This document shows, in pieces, positions 57,403 to 64,000 of a stretch of 64,000 bases of DNA. Every line of letters begins with the position of its first letter. The stretch's first letter is position 1. The DNA is taken from assembly GCA_033807695.1 (NCBI GenBank), contig CM066302.1:2852001-2916000 (forward strand). The letters are read 5' to 3'. Source of the DNA: Daedaleopsis sinensis (lineage: Eukaryota; Basidiomycota; Agaricomycetes; Polyporales; Polyporaceae). A program made the position numbers and the translations under genes. The notes under the pieces are model-generated. The model worked only from the letters and a program-made list of their open reading frames with translations, was not told where the DNA came from and searched no databases.

Positions 57403-59438
57403 TCATACACTAGCCCCAGCCTCGCCCGCAGCGCCAGCGGGCACCGGCACCACGTACTTCTCGATGACCCGCTTCACAAGCTCGACGTCGGGCGCGTCCA
57501 CGTCGATCACGCGCCGCTCGCGCTCTAGTAGCCCGCGGAACTCGGCCGGGAGCACGTCGCGCGCGAAGTCGAAGTCGGACGCGCCGCCGAGCGCACGTGT
57601 GACCGCCTCGGAGAACTTCGCGGGGTGTGCAGTCGAGAGCACGACCTGTCTGACGGAGGGCGCGCTGCGTGTGCCGCATCAGTACCAGTACCAGTACCGC
57701 GTTGTCCGCTCGTGCAGGCAGCGGGATCAGAAACAGGATGAGGGATCGGGCTTACTTGAGAGGTGCGACGCGGCGCGCCGCGCACAGGCCAACCGCGGTG
57801 TGCGGGTCCGCGGTATAATGCGCGTCGGACGCGAAGTAGTACTTGATAGTCTCGAGTGTCTGCCGCACGCACGCACGTCAGTTCCACGTCCACGACGCTG
57901 GGCAGCCCGACTTGCCTGCTCGTCGGACACACGTTCCGCGAAGAAGTCCTTGCGCGCGAGCTCGAGCGCGGCCACCGGGACCTGCACACGCCCGTCGCTC
58001 TTCACCTTGCTCATCCACTCAGCGACCACGGCGCTCGCGGCGCGCGCATCCCCGTCCCCGTCCCCCGCGCTCTCGCGCGCGAGGTACCACAGCAGCCGCT
58101 CGAAGTTGCTCGAGACGAGGATGTCCATCGCGGGGCTGAGTGTCTCCTTCACCCCGCTCGCGTCCGTGGCCTGCTTCCCGTCGGATGCACCCCCAGCAGG
58201 CGCGCTCTGCCCGGGGGCCGCGGACTCGGCGGAGGCGACCTTCTCGTACGCACCGCTCGCCCAGAAGCGCGCGAGGATGTCGTTCGCGTTCGTCGCGACG
58301 CCGAGGCGGCCCATGGGCAGGCCCATACGCTTCGCATAGTAACCCGCGAGGACGTCGCCGAAGTTGCCCGTGGGCACGACGAACTGAATCTCCACTTCTT
58401 CCGCGGAGGAGGAGGGGGCGGGGAGCTGGCGGTGGAGGTGGAAGTATGCGAGGAAGTAGTACACGGTCTGCGCGAGGATGCGGGCCCAGTTGATGGAGTT
58501 CACGGCGCCGAGGCGGTGGGTCGCGTTGAACTCTTTGTCGGCGAAGAGGGCTTTGACGATGTCCTGGACGGAGATGAGGTCGGACAAGTAGATGATGTAG
58601 GGATCGTAGAGAGCGTACCTGGCAGTCATCGAAAGTCCCGCGCACCGCGAGATTGTGGACGTTCGGATCGGTGACCGTCGTCATTTGAGCCTCTTGGATG
58701 GGGGACACCCGGCCCTTGGGATGGAGGATGAATATAGAGACGTTGGCCTTGTTGCGTAGTCCATAGATTGCAGCACTGGAAGTAGATGTGAGCCAGTCCC
58801 ACACAACGTACAGGGAAGTTTTAGAAGGTCAGGATACGCGTGGACGTGGAATGCGCAGGAGAAAGAGCGGTCGTTGGCAAAGGAACATGTCATGAAGAAA
58901 ATAGACGACTTGCTCACCTTCCAGTGTCTCCGCTCGTGGCACCTACAACAGTGAGCTTTTCCGGCTTCTCATCCGGACCCTTGCGCTGATTCCTCCTCTT
59001 CAGAAAGAATTCAAAAAGATTCCCTAGGAGCTGCAAGGCGACGTCCTTGAACGCGAAGGTGGGCCCGTGAAAGAGTTCGAGCACATAGGTGGTGTCCGTC
59101 AGCTTCTTCAAGGGAGTGATGTCGGGGTGTCGGAAAGTGCTATAGGACTTCTCGACGAGAGCCCGTAGCTCAGCTTTTGATATTTCGTCAGAGGATATGT
59201 AGAGGGACAGGACCTCGACAGAGAGGTCAACGAAGGAGTAGTCTTTCCATGCTGTTTGCCAGTCGACTGGAAGATCGGGGATGCGTTCGGGGATGTAGAG
59301 ACCGCCATCAGGAGCAAGTCCAGCGAGAACAGTCTGAGAGTGCGTCGTTCAGAATTTGAGAAGAGATTCTGGGAGGAAACAAATGACCTCTTCAAACGAC
59401 AAGAGCTGGTCTGCCCCGCGGGTCGAGAAGTACTTCAT
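57403..59438 (-). CDS. THR4: Threonine synthase
   Basis: Last enzyme of threonine synthesis: it converts O-phosphohomoserine to threonine with pyridoxal phosphate, in the cytosol. The start exon reads MKYFSTRGADQLLSFEE, and the next gives GLAPDGGLYIPERIPDLP, the classic threonine synthase N-terminus. The PLP lysine lies in FHGPTFAFKDVALQLLGN. Phosphate-binding parts follow: VVGATSGDTG, SAAIYGLRNK, ILHPKGRVSPIQEAQMTT, AVNSINWARILAQTVYYF and FVVPTGNFGDVLAGYYAKRM. The end KFSEAVTRALGG...VIEKYVVPVPA completes a full-length fungal enzyme of about 530 aa. Several introns of about 50-60 nt interrupt it. A TGACTC core element lies 23 bases upstream of the ATG, suggesting general amino-acid control (Cpc1/Gcn4 type). 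It is divergent from the F-box/WD40 gene at 60247. Confidence 0.95.
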
Positions 59439-60246
59439 GGTGGTCGGCTGGTGGAAACATTGACTCGACTCCTGGCCTGATTTCAGCCACAGCCTGTTGG
59501 CGCCCATCAACTAGCTACATAGCACTGCAGCTGCAGCTTCAGCTTCATGCGACTTGTTCAGTTCTTTCAAGATCTACTTAAATACATACAACGGAGCATC
59601 GTGTTATCATCGCAAACTGTTGAACTCGAAAATATGACAGAGCTGCTGCCCTGGCGAGGGAGACATGCCCCTGCGGAGATTTCCGGATCCGAACATGTAG
59701 AGATCGCATGTTTACGGGCAGGTGTGAGGCCCTGCGATTCAAATATCTAGAGCTAATTGTCCTTGTCGCTGTGCTCCTGCGCACACACGACGTCCTTGTT
59801 GCTGGCACCGTACAAAGCTCAGCGAGATTCAAGAGTACTCAATTCGGACATCTAGGCGCCCGCCCGCCCCACAGTGGCAGTTCAACATCGCCAATGAACT
59901 CCTTTCCCTCCTTCGCTTGGCCTCCTTCCCTCCCCCACTCTCCCTCCCCAGCCACATCTCGCAGCTGCCACTCACGGCCTGCACACTCGTCTCCTAGGTC
60001 TGGCTGCGACATCTCACACCGCTCTCGTATCAGACCTCCCTGGGATTCACTGCCGATCTGCGTCCTTGTCATTATCACCGCTTGACACAGTGATCCTCCC
60101 GCCCAGAACAGCTTCTCGCCATCTCTAGTGTTCGGAGCACACGCGAGACCACACTATAGGGTGTGTATACAGACGTCACAGTGATCAGGGCTCGTGTACC
60201 GGCGGACACCACTTCACCTCATAACACCCACTACCATCATATTCTC
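59439..60246. other. Divergent promoter region THR4 / F-box-WD40
   Basis: This 808-base stretch lies between two divergent start codons and probably contains both promoters. It holds the TGACTC element (59461-59466) and pyrimidine-rich DNA before the F-box/WD40 gene. No other gene is seen. Confidence 0.6.
59461..59466. promoter_or_regulatory. TGACTC, possible Gcn4/Cpc1 site
   Basis: This hexamer is the core of the fungal amino-acid-starvation activator site and lies 23 bases before the THR4 ATG. In ascomycetes THR4 is under such control. The hexamer alone is expected by chance every few kilobases, so support is modest. Confidence 0.35.
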
Positions 60247-62711
60247 ATGGCCACACTCTTCGATGCCCCCGCACGAGCTCAGATCCCTTTTCCGACTCAT
60301 TACGACCGACGAGACGCACAAGATGACACACCCTACGAGCACGACTACGAAGCGCAGGCCACTCCGCGTTTCAGCCACTTGCTGACCTCCGTCCTCGGCT
60401 CTCCATTCCTCACCACCTCCGACCTCCCGGGCGACGCAGACACCGCCTATGCCCCTAGTCTGCCTATGGATAGGATGGAGTACGACGACGACGCTGGAAA
60501 TGGGAGCGATATGGAGGCCGTCGACGGTGCGTTCGGCTCCGTGCCCCGCTCTTTCACCATAACACGCCCGACCTCGCCCACCCCGAGCTTCCGCACCGAA
60601 ACGTTCTCCATCGTCAACTGGAACCCCGAATCATACAACCTTCTGCTATCGGCGAACGGAGAAGGCACCCCGCGCTGCTCGATGGCCCTGCTTCAAGCCG
60701 GGCGGCGCACCCTCTCGGGCTACCCGAGTAGCCACTGGAGCTCACGCACTTTCACCCCCTCCCCCTCCCCGATCAAGCCTTCTAGGAGCTTGACGATAGG
60801 AATGGGCTTCCTGCCGAAGATATGGGATGCGCTGCGGGAGAGCTCGCCAGGGAAGCGCAGTCGTCGCCGGCCGGCCATCCCGTCCTGGCGCGACTCAAGC
60901 TTCGAGCTCGAGTACCACTCGGACGGCTCTGTCGACTACTCGAGCATGGCCCCGCTCGACGGCGAAGAGGGCGAGCTGATCGACGACGAGGCGTGTTTCA
61001 TCGACGTGCGCGCGGTCACTGGCATGGACATCGTATCCCATCTCCCACTCGAACTCGCGCTCTATCTCCTCTCCTTCTTGGATCTTCCCTCAGTGCTCGC
61101 CTGCCTGCGTGTCTCGAGGTGTGTAGATATACGTGTGGTACTGATTCCGGCTCCGCAGCTGACATCGCACAGGAATTGGAACCAACTGGCACGCGACAAC
61201 TCTGTGTGGCAAGTGCTGTTCTCGCTTCGGGAGTGTGACGGGTGGCGGGTCGACTTGCGCAGGTACCGCGATAGCTCGTCGGCGGCGCTGAGGATGCCTC
61301 TCTCGAAGATCCCTGCCCCACTCGAGATAAACTGGTACGACCTCTATCGCAATCGCCAGGAGCTCCACCGTCGCTGGTCGAACTACCCGAGCGCTGGGCT
61401 GAGCGCAGACCTGAGCGACGACGCGGTGGCGGAAGAGAAGGAGGTCGCCAAGCCATGGGAGCCCAAAGTCATGCGCATAAGCGGGCACCTCGACAGGTCA
61501 GTCCCTGCGGCAGCCCTTCACTCACTCTACTCACACTCCCAACTACTAGCGTCTACTGTCTCGAGTTCGACTCGTCGAGAATCATCACCGGCTCGCGCGA
61601 CAGGACGATCAAGGTGTGGAGTCTGAAGACCGGCAAGTGCCTAGCCACGTTCTCCGGACACCGCGGCAGCGTCCTCTGCCTCAAGTTCGACCGCGACTGG
61701 GACATCCTCGACGACGACGCCGCCGCGGACTACAGCGCGCCGCGCAAGGGCTTCATGGTCAGCGGCTCGAGCGACTGCACGGTGTGCGTGTGGGACCTCT
61801 ACGCACATCACACCCCCGGGCACGACGAGCCGAAGATCACCGCGGAGGTCAGCGCCGTGCTCCGCGCGCACAGCGGCGGCGTGCTCGACCTGCGCATCGA
61901 CGCGCGCTGGATCGTCAGCTGGTACGTCCTCTCCTCCCCTCCCCTCCCCTCCTCCCCTCTCTCCTCCTCTGCTCTGCTCTGGAGGCGTAGCTCACCCGCG
62001 CTACGACGACAGCTCGAAGGACGCGCTCATCCGCGTGTGGGACCGCGACACGCTCGAGCTGCACTGCACGCTGCGCGGGCACGAGGGCCCCGTGAACGCG
62101 GTCGGGCTGCAGGGCGGCCGCGTCGTGAGCGCGAGCGGCGACGGGAAGATGATCCTCTGGGACGTCGCGAGCGGCGCGCGCCTGCGCACGTTCGACGGGC
62201 ACGACCGCGGGCTCGCGTGCATCGAGTTCAAGGTGCGTTTCCACTGCGCCCGTACATGCCCACGCTCACGCTCACGGCCGCGCGCAGGAGGGGCTGATCG
62301 TGTCGGGCTCGAACGACTGCAAGATCAAGGTGTGGGACGCGGATACGGGCGCGTGCCTGCGCACGCTCACGGGCCACGACACGCTCGTGCGCGCGCTGTC
62401 GTTCGACGCGCGCAGCGGCCGGCTCGTGAGCGGCAGCTACGACCGCACGGTGAAGGTGTGGGACCTGCGCGCGGGGCGGATGGTGCGCGAGTTCCGCGGG
62501 TGCCATGCGAGCCATATCTTTGATGTCAAGTTCGACCACTGCCGGATCGTGAGGTGCGTGCTGCTGCTGCTGTTTGCTGTTTGCGGGGCCTGTGTCTGCC
62601 TGTGTATCTGTTGGGGAAGTGGGGCTGACGACCGTGCGCAGCACGTCGCACGATAGGAAGATCGTTGTGCTCGACTTCGCCGAGGGCCTCGACACGACGC
62701 TGTTCGTCTGA
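60247..62711 (+). CDS. F-box / WD40-repeat protein (SCF substrate receptor), about 730 aa
   Basis: The N-terminal 250 residues are disordered and acidic/Ser-rich. An F-box follows at about residues 260-300 (MDIVSHLPLELALYLLSFLD, LPSVLACLRVSR, then NWNQLARDNSVWQVLF after an intron). The linker WDLYRNRQELHRRW-like helix (WYDLYRNRQELHRRW) precedes about seven WD40 repeats, e.g. IITGSRDRTIKVWSLKTGKC, MVSGSSDCTVCVWDLYAHH, LIRVWDRDTLELHCTLRGHE, VVSASGDGKMILWDVASGA, IVSGSNDCKIKVWDADTGAC and LVSGSYDRTVKVWDLRAGR. The last reads SHDRKIVVLDFAEGLD. This is the plan of Cdc4/Met30/Pop1/beta-TrCP receptors that bring phosphorylated substrates to an SCF ubiquitin ligase. The Arg-lined propeller and the linker helix favour the Met30/beta-TrCP branch, but the substrate cannot be read from sequence. 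The repeats are very GC-rich. Confidence 0.9.
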
Positions 62712-63848
62712 TCTGATTTCGCGCGGGTGCCGGCTGGCTTGCAAGATCTGTGCTGTGCGTGCTACTGTATCGTCTTCCTAATTGGCACCACACATTCCTT
62801 CCCGATCTGCGCTCTACTTACCTTTATCTTCACCCCTCTTCGTACCCCTGTACGTCGTACGTCTCTCCCCCCTCCCTCCCGCGCCCTCTTATTATTCTCG
62901 TCTGTGTTCTCGTTCACCATCTACCGTTCTGAGTCCTCGTCATCGTTCTTCATTCTCATCCTTATCTCTGTCCGGATCTGTCTCGTTCGCATGCACACGA
63001 TACCCCCGCATTCCTCTCTCTCTCGCCTGTCCAGTCTCACATAAACATAAGTAACATATACATACACACACATATGCCTCACGCGCATCCGCCCACCCAC
63101 TCCCCATGACTCCCCTTGACTCCCTGACTGCCCACTCCCCAGATCACCCCACCACATCGACCGCTCGTTGGATATCTATGTCGCCGCCCCTCCTCCTCCT
63201 CCCCCTCCCTCCCTCCTCCTCCTCCTCTCTGGACGTGTTGTTTCAACTTGTTTGTACTTAGGCTCAGGCCCGATCTGTACTTCGCTCTATCGCTGTACCA
63301 TTATACGGAACCCGCTTGGATATCTCCATCTCCCCGTCGTCCGCTCGATTGCTCGTTCTCCGTGCCGCTCTCGCCTGCCACCAAGACCGTGGACGCGGAG
63401 ACTGGAAAGTGCGCCGTCTCTTACGGCTGGCTGTGCATATGCAGGCAGTGGGAGCTTGCAGCTTGAAGCTTGAAGCCTGCGCATGAGCGAAGTAAGTTCT
63501 AAGGGTGCGTCCTGCTCCCGTTCGCATGCAGTTTTCGCTTAGGGCTGTTGGCATCGACTTACTAGCTGATGATGCGGGCAGGGTCTCGACGTGTATCCCA
63601 TACTGAGCCTGTGGATGGCCATTGCCCGATGGAGCTGTGTGTGCCGTAGGCTGAGAGTGCGACGGTAAGCGATGCCCTGCTAATGCTAATGAAGAGATAC
63701 AGGCCATCAATGCATCAAGCTTCATCTGCCTGTCGCATTCGTTGGCGCCATGTGCACCCGCCCGGACGATATTCAGAGTTAGAACTTACCACGAATGTCA
63801 AAGTACAGGTTAGAACACATGACGAGCGGTTCCTCACCCAGATCTCTT
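62712..63848. other. 3' flank of the F-box/WD40 gene, pyrimidine-rich
   Basis: Mostly noncoding. CT-rich arrays (62820-62960, 63183-63235) stand out. A minus-strand open frame from 63725 (MKLDALMACISSLALAG...) has a weak signal-peptide-like start and a donor near 63564, but nothing supports it as a gene. Confidence 0.45.
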
Positions 63849-63998
63849 CTACAGACCACCATCTCCGGATTCCACTACAAGCATGTCGCCCTCGACGTTA
63901 TCATAGTCATCATCGGTGCAGTACAGTAGTACCATATGTTTACCAGGCCAACCAGTGTCAGGATACACCCCCATGACTGGCTCGGAGCTAAACTTGGA
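63849..63998 (-). CDS. Partial coding region at the window edge
   Basis: On the minus strand a frame is open from the window edge to a stop at 63851-63849. It would encode about 49 residues including VMGVYPDTGWPGKHMVLLY, CTDDDYDNVEGDMLVVESGD. The even composition and acidic strand-like pattern look coding, but the piece is too short to name and may be one exon of a gene that continues beyond 64000. Confidence 0.3.
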   Translation of the reverse strand, partial: SKFSSEPVMGVYPDTGWPGKHMVLLYCTDDDYDNVEGDMLVVESGDGGL

Positions 63999-64000
63999 AC

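Noticed and set aside
33383..62711. SCF-related gene cluster (two F-box genes)
   Set aside because: The F-box-type gene at 33383 and the F-box/WD40 gene at 60247 lie 25 kb apart with unrelated genes between; no evidence for a cluster.

Overview
This window is nuclear DNA of an agaricomycete basidiomycete, most likely a polypore-like wood-decay fungus. Reasons: genes are cut by many short introns (about 45-70 nt, mostly GT-AG); GC content is high, and several genes have extremely GC-rich 3' halves; and the window carries families I know mainly from mushroom-forming fungi (DUF6697, DUF6593, DUF6535, Cys-rich mini-proteins). No bacterial-style operons, phage, CRISPR or secondary-metabolite cluster is visible. 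All exon models were built by hand from splice consensus and frame continuity; no search was run, and family names rest on recognition.

Layout. 1-13 kb: a possible minus-strand gene end; a multi-pass membrane protein (990-2402); two tandem DUF6697 coiled-coil paralogs (2893-4840, 6642-8554) with a tiny Cys-rich protein gene between them (5437-5838); a TPR protein (8615-10232, minus); and a gene-poor 2 kb stretch with two related decayed fragments. 12-21 kb: three conserved housekeeping genes on the minus strand, namely an EST1/SMG7-like mRNA-decay factor, a SNF2 ATPase of the Rad5/Uls1 type, and a small nuclear-pore membrane protein (Pom34/NPCC type). 21-24 kb: a 1.65 kb tandem duplication carrying two DUF6593 genes, one broken by a stop codon. 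24.8-29.3 kb: a long Ser/Pro-rich coiled-coil protein.

29.3-36.7 kb is gene-poor and repeat-rich: a tRNA-like element, a duplicated noncoding block on both sides of a lone F-box-type gene (33383-34791), and several short tandem repeats. 36.8-41.3 kb: a DUF6535 membrane protein and an unknown nuclear-looking protein with a basic tail. 42.8-44.7 kb: two more DUF6593 genes, plus strand, head to tail. 46.6-49.9 kb: a second Ser-rich coiled-coil protein. 49.9-53.3 kb: gene-poor, with an 810 bp inverted-repeat element. 53.3-62.7 kb: a kinase-fold gene that looks like a pseudokinase, threonine synthase (THR4), and an F-box/WD40 protein transcribed divergently from THR4.

The genes do not form one pathway. 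Housekeeping functions (NMD, chromatin remodelling, nuclear pore, threonine synthesis, SCF ubiquitin ligase) alternate with lineage-specific, locally duplicating families. The clearest signs of ongoing change are the DUF6593 and DUF6697 duplications, the repeat-rich islands around 30-36 kb and 50-53 kb, and the loss of catalytic residues in the kinase-like gene.
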